Assembly: GCA_017460915.1 (NCBI GenBank)
Contig: JAFUAA010000036.1
Coordinates: 1 to 42,846, forward strand
Direction of reading: 5' to 3'
Source of the DNA: Bacteroidales bacterium
GTDB lineage: Bacteria > Bacteroidota > Bacteroidia > Bacteroidales > F082
DNA length: 42,846 bases
Positions 9,255-20,264 of the stretch are shown piece after piece. The position numbers and the translations under genes are program-made. The notes beneath the pieces were generated by a model. The model saw only the letters and a program-made list of their open reading frames with translations. It was not told the origin of the DNA and ran no database searches. Position 1 is the first letter of the stretch. Each line of letters begins with the position of its first letter.

Positions 9255-10849
9255 TTAGGGTTTTTTGGACGTTTCCTGTATTTGTTTCCGTTTTTCTTCG
9301 CTAGCCGTTTGGTATCGTGAGTCATTCGTCGAAAGCTCTTTCACCTGCTCGAAGCACCATTTGGCCTCGCCGAACTTCTTTGCAACGCCTTGGGCATAAA
9401 GGAAGTCGCAGCCTAATTCGTAGAGCATCCGATAGTCGTTTTTCCCAGCCTCCATCCGATAGGCATCAAACAGCAGTTGGTGTGCCCTCGCATTGTCGGC
9501 AACCAATCCGCTGTTGCGCCGTTGCGTAGCCCAGTTCGGGTCATAGAATTCAACCTTGCCATAAGCCGCTTCGGGGTCGAAATACAACCGGCTCAAGAGG
9601 AAGGTGGCTTCGTAATTCCCCCACTCGGCAAGGCTTGTAAGCATGTCGAGACCATCCTTGGCCATGGCTGCATCCGCCAACAGCGAAACGGCCTGTTCCA
9701 CAGATGGTTCGATGATTGGCTCTGCTTCTTGGTCGGGCTGAGGTTCAGGATACACTTTGAGCGTGTCGTTTTCTTCCTCCAGCACCACGATGAGGTTCTG
9801 TGCAGGCTTGTACGTGATGGCAAGATAGGCGATTGCGCCAATGGCGACAATTGCAGATGCCAACAAGGCCACTTTATTCATCGGGTAGCGCGGCCTGGGT
9901 GTCTCGTTCAGCCACTTGTCGATGTCAACCCTGAGCTGGGCGGCGCTTTGATAGCGGTTTTGCTGTTTCTTGTCGGTGGCTTTCCTGATGATTTTCCTGA
10001 CAGTCTTGTCGTCCACTTCGTGCAACGGCAACTCATCACGCAGTTGTTTCTCCGACACTTCGTGCGCCAGGCCATCGAAAGGCAGATGCCCCCACAACGA
10101 GTTGAAACAGCATGATGCCCAAAGCGTAGATGCCTGTCGTATAGCTTTGGTGCACAATGTCGCCCGTAATCAATTCGGGTGCAGCGTAATAGGGTTTTCC
10201 TACGAACTGTCCCGTTTTGGTCAGGAGCTTGTCCTGCGAACCGATGGCGTTCACCTGACGGGCAATGCCGAAGTCGATGAACTTGAGCTTCTCGTCGGTG
10301 GTCACCATGATGTTTGACGGGTCGATGTCGCGATGGATGTAACCTTTGTCGTGCAAGGTCTGCACTCCCGACAGAATGCTGCGAAACACCGTCCCGACAA
10401 AGGCCTTGCGATTTCCGCTGTATTCGCTGAGCAGCCTTGTTGCCAGGGGATTGGTGCTGCCGTCGTGGTTGTTGGTGTTGCCGTCGAGGAACTCTTCAAG
10501 AGTTATTCCTTTCAACAATTCGCTCACCACATGGTAATGCGTAGCCACAACCTGCCCTTCGGCATTGGTATCGTTCACCTCCACGAAATCAATCATTTCC
10601 AGAAGATTGTCGTTTTTGATGCGGATGGCCGCCTCGCGCCTCGACCGGTCAATGGCCGACTGGGGCAGTCCTTCAAACAGTAGCTTGATGGCAACCTCGC
10701 GTTCCTTCTTGGCGCTGCCTTTGCCTTCCACCTTGCTTACCACGGAAGACGCGGCCCATTCCTCCCTCGCCGAGGACGTTCTTCAGGTCGGGGTCAAACT
10801 CGTAGTGAAGGTTCGGGGTTCCTTTGTCGTTAAGAATGATAATTGGCAT
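9255..10849 (-). pseudogene. Ser/Thr protein kinase with membrane anchor and repeat tail, two frameshifts
   Basis: ATG at 10849 begins MPIIILNDKGTPNLHYEFD and the Gly-rich loop VLGEGGMGRVFRG. Two bases appear missing near 10741 (cgtggtaagc; cgtggtgtaagc would restore VFRGVSK). The frame then continues with the ATP Lys in REVAIKLLFEGLP, the catalytic loop YIHRDIDPSNIMVT (about 10315-10340), FIDFGIA and YAAPEL. At the C5 tract 10089-10093 (G5 on the coding strand) one extra base shifts the frame; with four the protein reads LFQLVVGHLPFDGLAHEV. After the kinase come a transmembrane segment (ALLASAIVAIGAIAYLAI) and Sel1/TPR-like helices, ending at 9255. All kinase motifs are kept, so the loss may be recent, or the G5 change may be a read error. 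Confidence 0.8.
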
Positions 10850-10970
10850 TATGCATTAATATATTAATGAGGCATCACATCCCCTCGGTCTTGTGTTTCG
10901 TTCCGCTGCCAAATTGACCGCCGTCAATCGGGCGAGTGCCTTGCGCCTTGTCGGGGGCAAAAACCGGTTC

Positions 10971-11582
10971 CTATGGTCTCCGTTTGTCCTTTCCGGTATA
11001 GGTATAGGGTGCGTCGGTAAAGAATGCACCACTGTCGACTGGGATGAAGTTCTCCGCTTTCTTAAGTCCTATTTCCCTAACATCAAAGAGGATAAGCATA
11101 CATTCGTAACTACTTCCGAAGCGAAGGATGTCGCCATTCTTGCATTCTTCGGTGCGACCATAGAACACGGGCTTCCCGTTGATGAAAGTGCCGTTCTTCG
11201 AACCTTTGTTCTCCAAGACAACGATGGTCATGTTCGGATTGGCGTATTGCTCGACGACCAAGGCAGCATGTTCGGTCGAGACCGTGCCTTCAAGCAGGTT
11301 GACGGTGTTTTCGACTTGTTCTACATCCCTGCCAATTAGATTCTTGCCCACATAAAGCGGCCAATATTCACCAAATGGGGTTCGCGACACCGAATAGAGG
11401 AAACCCACGATGGGGTCGTGTCGGTCTTCCTCCACTTCGTTCAAATCGTCCATATTAGGGATTCTCGTGCCCTTGCTCGGGTTGGGGCCGTAGCCCGTCT
11501 CACCGCCGAAAGGCTCGCGGCTGTAAGGATTGCTGGAGCTGCCGTTCTCCACACCTGGATACTGCGTTTTCTTTTGTGACAC
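10971..11582 (-). CDS. FHA-domain protein, possibly cut short by TAG
   Basis: 203 residues. A Pro/Gly-rich N-terminal linker is followed by an FHA domain at about 76-155 with the core residues: NLIGRD (G84, R85), VSTEHA (H105) and GSKNGTFING (127-136). FHA domains bind phosphothreonine and commonly read the output of Ser/Thr kinases, matching the kinase genes directly downstream. The stop is TAG (10971-10973). The same frame stays open for 31 more coding-like residues (from EPVFAPDKAQGTRPIDGG) to TGA at 10875-10877, 25 bases before the kinase ATG. The TAG may therefore be a nonsense mutation and the intact gene would be 10875-11582. Confidence 0.85.
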   Translation of the reverse strand: MSQKKTQYPGVENGSSSNPYSREPFGGETGYGPNPSKGTRIPNMDDLNEVEEDRHDPIVGFLYSVSRTPFGEYWPLYVGKNLIGRDVEQVENTVNLLEGTVSTEHAALVVEQYANPNMTIVVLENKGSKNGTFINGKPVFYGRTEECKNGDILRFGSSYECMLILFDVREIGLKKAENFIPVDSGAFFTDAPYTYTGKDKRRP

Positions 11583-11722
11583 TGCGTTAAAGTTAGGATT
11601 GATACTGTGTTGCCGTTTTCTTGTCTAAGACATTGACGTTGCAAAAGTCGGGAAAAAGGAAACTCTTACCGTTTGGTCAATGTAGCGGGAATGCAACATG
11701 TAGCAAAATTGCTACATAATTT

Positions 11723-11956
11723 TCACTTTTCCCTGTTCTGGTTGATTTTCGACCGTATGTCCTCCGAGTAGAGGCTGAAGAAGTCGTAGTCCAAAATGAC
11801 ACTCAGGCGCGAAAGAATGCCGCTGTCCACCGTTGGCGACTCGAAAATGCGGTAAACGTTGGTGCGATGGCAGCCCAATTCTCGCGATAGGCCAACCACG
11901 GTCTTTTTCCGTTCTTCGACCTTCTTCTTGATCTCCTTACCAATGTGAACCGACAT
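11723..11956 (-). CDS. XRE-type helix-turn-helix regulator
   Basis: 77 residues with the pattern HIGKEIKKKVEERKKTVVGL ... SRELGCHRTNVYRIF ... LSRLSVILDYDFFSLYS. This is a small single-domain HTH family, also represented in the window by the 19143 gene (HIGQMIKT ... RRIHTARSNVYFIF). HTH at about 20-42. Such proteins bind DNA as dimers; the targets are unknown. Its leader (11957 to about 12290) has its own promoter and a GCGTGGG/CCCACGC stem, a feature shared with the other XRE gene. Confidence 0.75.
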   Translation of the reverse strand: MSVHIGKEIKKKVEERKKTVVGLSRELGCHRTNVYRIFESPTVDSGILSRLSVILDYDFFSLYSEDIRSKINQNREK

Positions 11957-12297
11957 ATTGTTCTCAATTCTTTTCCCGCACTGAGCAAACTTCCTCTCAA
12001 TGTGCGATAACCTACGAAAAGCGTGGGAGCTTCAACCTTTTGCCCGTCCGACAACCTGAGGCCTTCGCATGCCCACTCCGTCATGACGAGCAACGAAGAA
12101 CCCACGCCGATATGTCATGTTTTGATGAACCATAGCGATCCTAAAACAATTGAGAACATATCAAACCGTAGCCCGTTGCCTTGAATTTGACGGAGTTGAA
12201 AGTTGCGAAGTTTCAGGTTGTCAAAACCAAAGCGCAAGTTACGCTTCATCAATAAATTGCACATCAACCACCGACAAAAGGCGAAAGGATGTGCGCC
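11957..12297 (-). promoter_or_regulatory. Long untranslated leader of the XRE gene
   Basis: About 340 bases between a clear minus-strand -7 box and the XRE start, without a convincing gene on either strand. On the minus strand GCGTGGG (12107-12101) can pair with CCCACGC (12027-12021), which is followed by TTTT. An inverted copy of AATTGAGAACA also occurs, at about 12142-12152 against TGTTCTCAATT near 11959-11969. It could be a structured leader or a small RNA. It does not match tmRNA, SRP or RNase P signatures that I know. Confidence 0.4.
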
Positions 12298-12306
12298 GCA
12301 AAAATA
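12298..12306 (-). promoter_or_regulatory. -7 box facing the XRE gene
   Basis: Minus-strand TATTTTTGC followed by GGCGCACATCC. It lies about 340 bases before the XRE start, implying a long leader. Confidence 0.55.
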
Positions 12307-12404
12307 CAAAAAAGATTTGAATCAAAACTTGTACGACTCACACCTTAATTATATAATACAAGGGTTTTAGCAATTATTACATGGCCACATTTCGAAAACT
12401 TTCG

Positions 12405-12413
12405 TACTTTTGC
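12405..12413 (+). promoter_or_regulatory. -7 box for the membrane gene-ligA operon
   Basis: TACTTTTGC, 19 bases before ATG 12432. It places the RNA start downstream of the ATG at 12381 and so decides the start codon. Confidence 0.65.
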
Positions 12414-12431
12414 GTTTTCAATACTTTTAAT

Positions 12432-15205
<2,774 letters not shown>

Positions 15206-15226
15206 GTATATATCAAGAAAAAATGC

Positions 15227-15235
15227 TATCTTTGC
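15227..15235 (+). promoter_or_regulatory. -7 box for the small TA-like pair
   Basis: TATCTTTGC, 20 bases before ATG 15255. Confidence 0.65.
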
Positions 15236-15254
15236 AGTGTAATAAAAGTACACT

Positions 15255-15410
15255 ATGAGTTACGAATTAACCGAAAAAGCAACAACAACGGTCTATGAAC
15301 CCATAAACGCTTTGAGCAGAAAAGATTTGGAGAACGAGTGCTATTCATTGGAAGAGTCTAAAGCACTACTTCTGAAGAAGGTTCACCACCATTATCATCC
15401 AGAAGCATGA
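15255..15410 (+). CDS. Small protein, possible antitoxin
   Basis: 51 residues (MSYELTEKATTTVYEPINAL ... HHHYHPEA). It has its own strong promoter and ends in ATGA overlapping the next start, the usual layout for an antitoxin made before its toxin. No fold recognised: acidic in the middle (LENECYSLEES), His-rich at the end. The role is inferred from context only. Confidence 0.6.
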   Translation: MSYELTEKATTTVYEPINALSRKDLENECYSLEESKALLLKKVHHHYHPEA

Positions 15411-15718
15411 AGGTCTTTATCGACAAAAAGGTACATCTTCAGATTGAATCGTTCTATGAGGCTGCAATGGCACATCATATTGCCCTTGACGAAGCTGTTG
15501 TAATCAAAAAGATCGACAGGCTATATGATGCTATGGAATCTCTTGGGACCTACGCTGAAATATATCCAACCGCCCATTTGAATAACGATTGGATTCCTAA
15601 AGGCTACCAAGAGTTCATTTGTGAAGACTTTCATTTTGCGTACAAAATATACACTTTGGAGGATGGAGAAAGAATTGTGAGAATACATGATGCTGTTCAT
15701 AGTTTATTGTATCATTGA
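15407..15718 (+). CDS. RelE/ParE-like small protein, possible toxin
   Basis: 103 residues. The helical N-terminal half (IESFYEAAMAHHIALDEAVV) and the C-terminal strand ending GERIVRIHDAVHSLLYH resemble the RelE/ParE superfamily layout, where C-terminal Arg/His residues act on mRNA or gyrase. Family membership is a guess from shape, size and the coupled 51-residue upstream gene. Ends 7 bases before the eno promoter. Confidence 0.65.
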   Translation: MKVFIDKKVHLQIESFYEAAMAHHIALDEAVVIKKIDRLYDAMESLGTYAEIYPTAHLNNDWIPKGYQEFICEDFHFAYKIYTLEDGERIVRIHDAVHSLLYH

Positions 15719-15724
15719 ATTTAT

Positions 15725-15733
15725 TACCTTTGC
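15725..15733 (+). promoter_or_regulatory. -7 box for eno
   Basis: TACCTTTGC. It supports the start at 15808 and a leader of about 70 bases. Confidence 0.65.
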
Positions 15734-15765
15734 AACCCTATTTTGAGTATCATTTTGATTCTTAA

Positions 15766-17115
<1,350 letters not shown>

Positions 17116-17136
17116 TTGATTTTTCAATGACTATAA

Positions 17137-17170
17137 TGAAAAAGCCTGCCTTTTCAGACAGGCTTTTTCA
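17137..17170. terminator. Bidirectional intrinsic terminator
   Basis: Perfect 12-bp stem TGAAAAAGCCTG / CAGGCTTTTTCA with a 10-base loop between convergent eno and the AbiEii-like gene. A and T tracts on both sides suit both directions. Confidence 0.9.
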
Positions 17171-17962
17171 TCATTGTAATCTGTCTATCAACGTTTCCTT
17201 TACAAGTTGGTAGGCAATCATAGGGTCAAAAGACCTTTCTGGGCGCAGTAGTCCCATGGTATCTCCCAAAAACTCCTCATCACTCATTTTTGCCTCCATG
17301 TTATTCACAAACTGTTTGTAAGTTGGCGTATTCTCTACCGTGAATGCCATGTATCGTTGGTAGCACTGGATGATTTCTTCCGCATTGTACTGCCCTTCGG
17401 TGAGACCAACGTACAAATCAAACAAGTCGCGGCCCTTCCTGCGCTGATACAAAGCCCTCATTTTGGTACCCAACAACTCATTGAACTGGTAAGTGGTCAA
17501 CTCAGCTTGCCCTGTGAACCAACTGTTTTCTACAGAAAATGGCATTTTGACCAGGCCCAACACATCGAAGTGCTCATAGCAGTTGATTTCTACTTTCAAA
17601 CGAATGGGAACCGTAGGTGGTATTTCCGACTCCATACGGAAAAGCATCGTATTGTTGTAGCGCTTGGGCATGGTCACACGGTTGGGCATGAAGTCCAGGA
17701 CCTCTCCCAACATGAACAAAATGTCCTTGATTGGCCCAGGATGGATTTGCACGAGGTCTATGTCCTCGCTGTAGCGAGGCTGTGGCGAAAGATACAATTT
17801 GTGCAAGGCCGTTCCACCGCGAAAAGCCAGCTGCGAAGCAAGAAACTCGTCGCTGTAAATGGCCACAAGCGAGCGGCAGATAAGGAGGTCTTGCTCGACA
17901 TGAGCATCGCTTTCCCAAGGCTTCTCCTTTCTCCATTGTGTTATTGCTGCTTGGTCAATCAT
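17171..17962 (-). CDS. AbiEii/MenT-type nucleotidyltransferase toxin
   Basis: 263 residues. The nucleotidyltransferase core is clear: FRGGTALHKLYL (47-58), then RYSEDIDL (63-70) with metal ligands D67 and D69, and downstream GTKMRALYQRRKGRDLFDL. AbiEii toxins halt growth by transferring nucleotides, in studied cases to tRNA 3' ends, and are held in check by AbiEi. The start overlaps the stop of the upstream antitoxin gene as ATGA (17959-17962). This is a type IV pair able to act in phage defence by abortive infection. Confidence 0.9.
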   Translation of the reverse strand: MIDQAAITQWRKEKPWESDAHVEQDLLICRSLVAIYSDEFLASQLAFRGGTALHKLYLSPQPRYSEDIDLVQIHPGPIKDILFMLGEVLDFMPNRVTMPKRYNNTMLFRMESEIPPTVPIRLKVEINCYEHFDVLGLVKMPFSVENSWFTGQAELTTYQFNELLGTKMRALYQRRKGRDLFDLYVGLTEGQYNAEEIIQCYQRYMAFTVENTPTYKQFVNNMEAKMSDEEFLGDTMGLLRPERSFDPMIAYQLVKETLIDRLQ

Positions 17963-18765
17963 AAATCATCCATTTCTATTTGTGTATTAATCAGAATCTT
18001 CCAACGATGGTCGCGCCCCACATCACTGCTGCATTTTGCGTAATGGCTTAGCGCCACATATCCAAAACGTTTGCCAGAACGAACCAATACATCATATAGG
18101 TCATCGGCCATAACTTGTTCCATTATCACATGCTCCAACATAAAGCCAAGGCGTTGCAAGGTGGAAACCGTTGTGTAATCCAGAATCATTTCTGTGATTT
18201 TCGAAACATCCATAACTTCAACGAGTTCCTGAATAACCGTTGCCGCCCTTGACAAGCCACCGATGCTTCGGGCATATTGCACAAGGTCAATGGCCGTCAA
18301 TTCTGGAGAAGAGAATTTCACCGTACCCGTTTCCGTGTTTTTGGTTTGCAGAAACGGTTCTGGAACATCTCTTCTGAATTGCCATGCAAGAATCGAATTC
18401 TTTCTCTTGGACGACTGAAAAGAGGGAAATATCGTTGTGACATAAAACTGTTGTGGACGTTGGTGGGCTGCTCCCAACAACTCACCGGCGCTTAATAAAC
18501 TCACATAATAAGGCTTGTCCAAATACCTCATCAGATGGTCTATATAATAATAAGGTGGCACAACGCCCTTCGCCGCATAGTGAGGCGGAATGATGACATA
18601 AAACTTCTTGTAAGGCGACACGACAACCTTTTGGCTTGCCAAACGGTACAACTCATTGCTAACCACCTGCTCTGACAAATTCACAAAAACAGTCCTCACC
18701 TCCTCATACGAGAAAGTCGGCAGCCCGCTAACCGACCGTTCATATATCCAGTTTCTTATTGTCAT
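17959..18765 (-). CDS. AbiEi-type antitoxin/transcription regulator
   Basis: 268 residues from ATG 18765 (MTIRNWIYERSVSGLPTFSY). An ATG at 18783 lies inside the -7 box and is excluded. An N-terminal winged-helix region (TFSYEEVRTVFVNLSEQVVS) is followed by the AbiEi fold with YYVSLLSAGELLGAAHQRPQ and LQRLGFMLEHV. AbiEi proteins repress their own promoter through the N-domain and neutralise AbiEii with the C-domain. First gene of the two-gene operon. Confidence 0.88.
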   Translation of the reverse strand: MTIRNWIYERSVSGLPTFSYEEVRTVFVNLSEQVVSNELYRLASQKVVVSPYKKFYVIIPPHYAAKGVVPPYYYIDHLMRYLDKPYYVSLLSAGELLGAAHQRPQQFYVTTIFPSFQSSKRKNSILAWQFRRDVPEPFLQTKNTETGTVKFSSPELTAIDLVQYARSIGGLSRAATVIQELVEVMDVSKITEMILDYTTVSTLQRLGFMLEHVIMEQVMADDLYDVLVRSGKRFGYVALSHYAKCSSDVGRDHRWKILINTQIEMDDL

Positions 18766-18779
18766 TGCTGAAATTTTAT

Positions 18780-18788
18780 GCAAAGATA
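18780..18788 (-). promoter_or_regulatory. -7 box for the AbiE operon
   Basis: Minus-strand TATCTTTGC, 14 bases before ATG 18765. It overlaps the alternative ATG at 18783 and so rules that start out. Confidence 0.7.
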
Positions 18789-18938
18789 ATCATTTTTTGA
18801 TTATGTACGCAATATTTTCTAGATTATTTTGAAAAAATTACCTACACATCCTTTTTACAATCCATTTTTTCCCTACTCTTGTCCCATATCAACTAAAGCA
18901 CCTTTTATGTGAATTAGGAAGAACATTTTTTTGACATA

Positions 18939-19117
18939 GAATTATTAGCGATTTGAGGCTAATTCTTGATGCTCATTTACCACAAAGCCCCTTTGGGAGC
19001 AACTAACTCAAGAGTAAGTTTCCAAATGGCCGTATTATACGGCGTGGAAAACTTGTGAGAGTTAGTGGGCGTGGTAACCCGAGCATCTAGCAAGAGATTT
19101 TTCCACGCTTTTTATAT
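18939..19117 (+). promoter_or_regulatory. Multi-hairpin leader ending in a terminator, upstream of an XRE gene
   Basis: Four structures in series in a 377-base gap with no gene: a bulged stem (AGAATTA..AGC / GCTAATTCT, about 18939-18968); CAAAG-CCC-CTTTG near 18982-18994; a long stem whose arms are ACTAACTC (19002-19009), AAGTTTCCA, GCCGTA-TTA-TACGGC, TGGAAAACTT and GAGTTAGT (19059-19066); and GCGTGG (19069-19074) with CCACGC (19103-19108) followed by TTTTTAT. A second GCGTGG at 19042-19047, inside the long stem, could compete for CCACGC. This allows a terminator/antiterminator switch for the regulator gene that starts at 19143, or a small RNA. Confidence 0.55.
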
Positions 19118-19142
19118 GTTAGCATCCAAACGACACCGCAAT

Positions 19143-19487
19143 ATGACCACGCAACAGAGACTCCATATCGGACAAATGATAAAAACCGTTTTCGACGAAA
19201 GCGGCTTAAGTGTGTCTGAATTAGCGCGACGTATCCATACTGCCCGTTCTAATGTGTATTTCATCTTTGAGCGGTCCAGTATTGATTTGGGGCAACTTCT
19301 TGACCTTTGCGATGCTCTCGACCACAATTTCTTGGACGACATCCAAGTCCAAAGAAAAATGAAATCCAACCTTTGCCCTCGCGAACTGCACATTGACTTG
19401 AATTTGGATGATTTGGCTGATGACAAGGCCATTCGTGTGGGGCGTTTCCTGGAGGAATTAAAGGGAGAAAAATGTCTGGTATTATGA
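19143..19487 (+). CDS. XRE-type helix-turn-helix regulator
   Basis: 114 residues from ATG 19143 (MTTQQRLHIGQMIKTVFDES); the frame is open from 19065, but that part lies in the leader hairpin and terminator. The HTH (about 22-43) reads LSVSELARRIHTARSNVYFI, then SSIDLGQLLDLCDALDHNF, the same family as the 11956 gene. A C-terminal extension (LHIDLNLDDLADDKAIRVGR) is acidic and may bind a partner. The target is unknown. The flanking AbiE pair and the hairpin leader make an accessory-module regulator plausible. Confidence 0.75.
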   Translation: MTTQQRLHIGQMIKTVFDESGLSVSELARRIHTARSNVYFIFERSSIDLGQLLDLCDALDHNFLDDIQVQRKMKSNLCPRELHIDLNLDDLADDKAIRVGRFLEELKGEKCLVL

Positions 19488-19542
19488 CGGAAAATGACTG
19501 GAATAATGACAGTTAGATTATTGGGAGCATCTCGTTTATGTA

Positions 19543-19551
19543 TACTTTTGC
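19543..19551 (+). promoter_or_regulatory. -7 box for the Cys-rich secreted protein
   Basis: TACTTTTGC with TTGGG about 20 bases upstream as -33. Confidence 0.65.
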
Positions 19552-19583
19552 AGCGTTAATCTAAGTCTAACTTAAACACACAA

Positions 19584-19997
19584 ATGAAAATGAAAAAAGT
19601 ATTATTTATTTTTCTGCTAATTGCAGGAATTGGGATTTCGAACACGTTTGCTCAAGAACAGGAAGCGTATTATGTCAATTGCTGGAAATGCAATGGGCTT
19701 CGATATACTTCTACTACTTGCAGCTCATGTAATGGAAGTAGAGGCGGAGACCGATATAGTTACAGGGATTGTCGTGCATGTAAAGGGACTGGATACCTAA
19801 AAGAGCTAGCTGGATATGTTGATGGTCAGGAAGTTTATAAACAAGTAAGATGTAGCTACTGCAATGGCACCTGTAAAGAAAAAGCTAGTGTCGAATGGAT
19901 ACCCTGTTCTGCTTGTAATGGTACAGGGGAGAGAAGGCACCCATGTGATGCTTGTAATGGAACAGGGTCGATTAGAAAGTATAGGCCAAAACAATAA
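19584..19997 (+). CDS. Secreted DnaJ-type zinc-finger protein
   Basis: 137 residues (start 19584 or 19590). The signal peptide ends NTFAQ, so the protein is exported. The mature part is almost only CxxCxG units: CWKCNG, CSSCNG, CRACKGTG, CSYCNGT, CSACNGTG, CDACNGTG. In DnaJ these bind zinc and help hold unfolded protein. An exported stand-alone version without a J domain may be an envelope chaperone, redox or metal-binding protein. No partner gene is adjacent. Confidence 0.8.
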   Translation: MKMKKVLFIFLLIAGIGISNTFAQEQEAYYVNCWKCNGLRYTSTTCSSCNGSRGGDRYSYRDCRACKGTGYLKELAGYVDGQEVYKQVRCSYCNGTCKEKASVEWIPCSACNGTGERRHPCDACNGTGSIRKYRPKQ

Positions 19998-20100
19998 AAG
20001 GATTCAATTCATTCTCATCACCGAGGAATACGTCCAAGTCCAAGTCGTTAACGTCAGCACTGGAGAATTTGAGGGGAATGTGACGGTAAATCTGTGATTT
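19998..20100. other. Spacer between the Cys-rich gene and a MITE-like element
   Basis: Short region with open frames in both directions (plus: ITEEYVQVQVVNVSTGEFEG), ending at TGA 20095-20097. It may be a remnant of a coding end; nothing firm can be named. Confidence 0.3.
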
Positions 20101-20203
20101 GTTTGTAGGGCGGTCACATCGTCCTTTGATAAGCTCAGGAACCATGGCAGCCGCATTATTGCAATTTGCATTATGCGGCTGCCCTAATAGGACAACCCTA
20201 CAA
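20101..20203. repeat. MITE-like element with 9-bp terminal inverted repeats
   Basis: The ends are TTTGTAGGG (20101-20109) and CCCTACAAA (20195-20203), exact inverted repeats. The interior is mostly one long hairpin with arms GGCAGCCGCAT / ATGCGGCTGCC (20145-20155 and 20172-20182). No coding capacity. Similar CCCTACAA ends occur after the hairpin at 2816-2834. Confidence 0.55.
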
Positions 20204-20228
20204 ATCACCGTGGTACGACAATCCTACG

Positions 20229-20259
20229 ATTCCTCCGGCCAAGGCTTGGCCGGAGGAAT
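20229..20259 (+). terminator. Intrinsic terminator
   Basis: Perfect 15-bp arms ATTCCTCCGGCCAAG / CTTGGCCGGAGGAAT with a one-base centre, followed by TTTTGTTT on the plus strand. It also lies 6 bases past the stop of the convergent aminotransferase gene. Confidence 0.8.
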
Positions 20260-20264
20260 TTTGT

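Noticed and set aside
9103-10973. Two in-frame TAG codons (9103-9105 and 10971-10973) as evidence of amber recoding
   Set aside because: The same locus has several indels that recoding cannot explain, no suppressor tRNA is visible (tRNA-Tyr has anticodon GTA), and intact genes here do not contain in-frame TAG. Pseudogene decay is simpler.
11957-12306. Leader as tmRNA, RNase P RNA or SRP RNA
   Set aside because: The signature sequences I know for these (for example GAGGAAAGTCC of RNase P) are not present.
18939-19117. Hairpin leader as a type III toxin-antitoxin RNA or retron msr/msd
   Set aside because: No tandem short RNA repeats, no ToxN-like gene and no RT nearby; a regulator gene follows.
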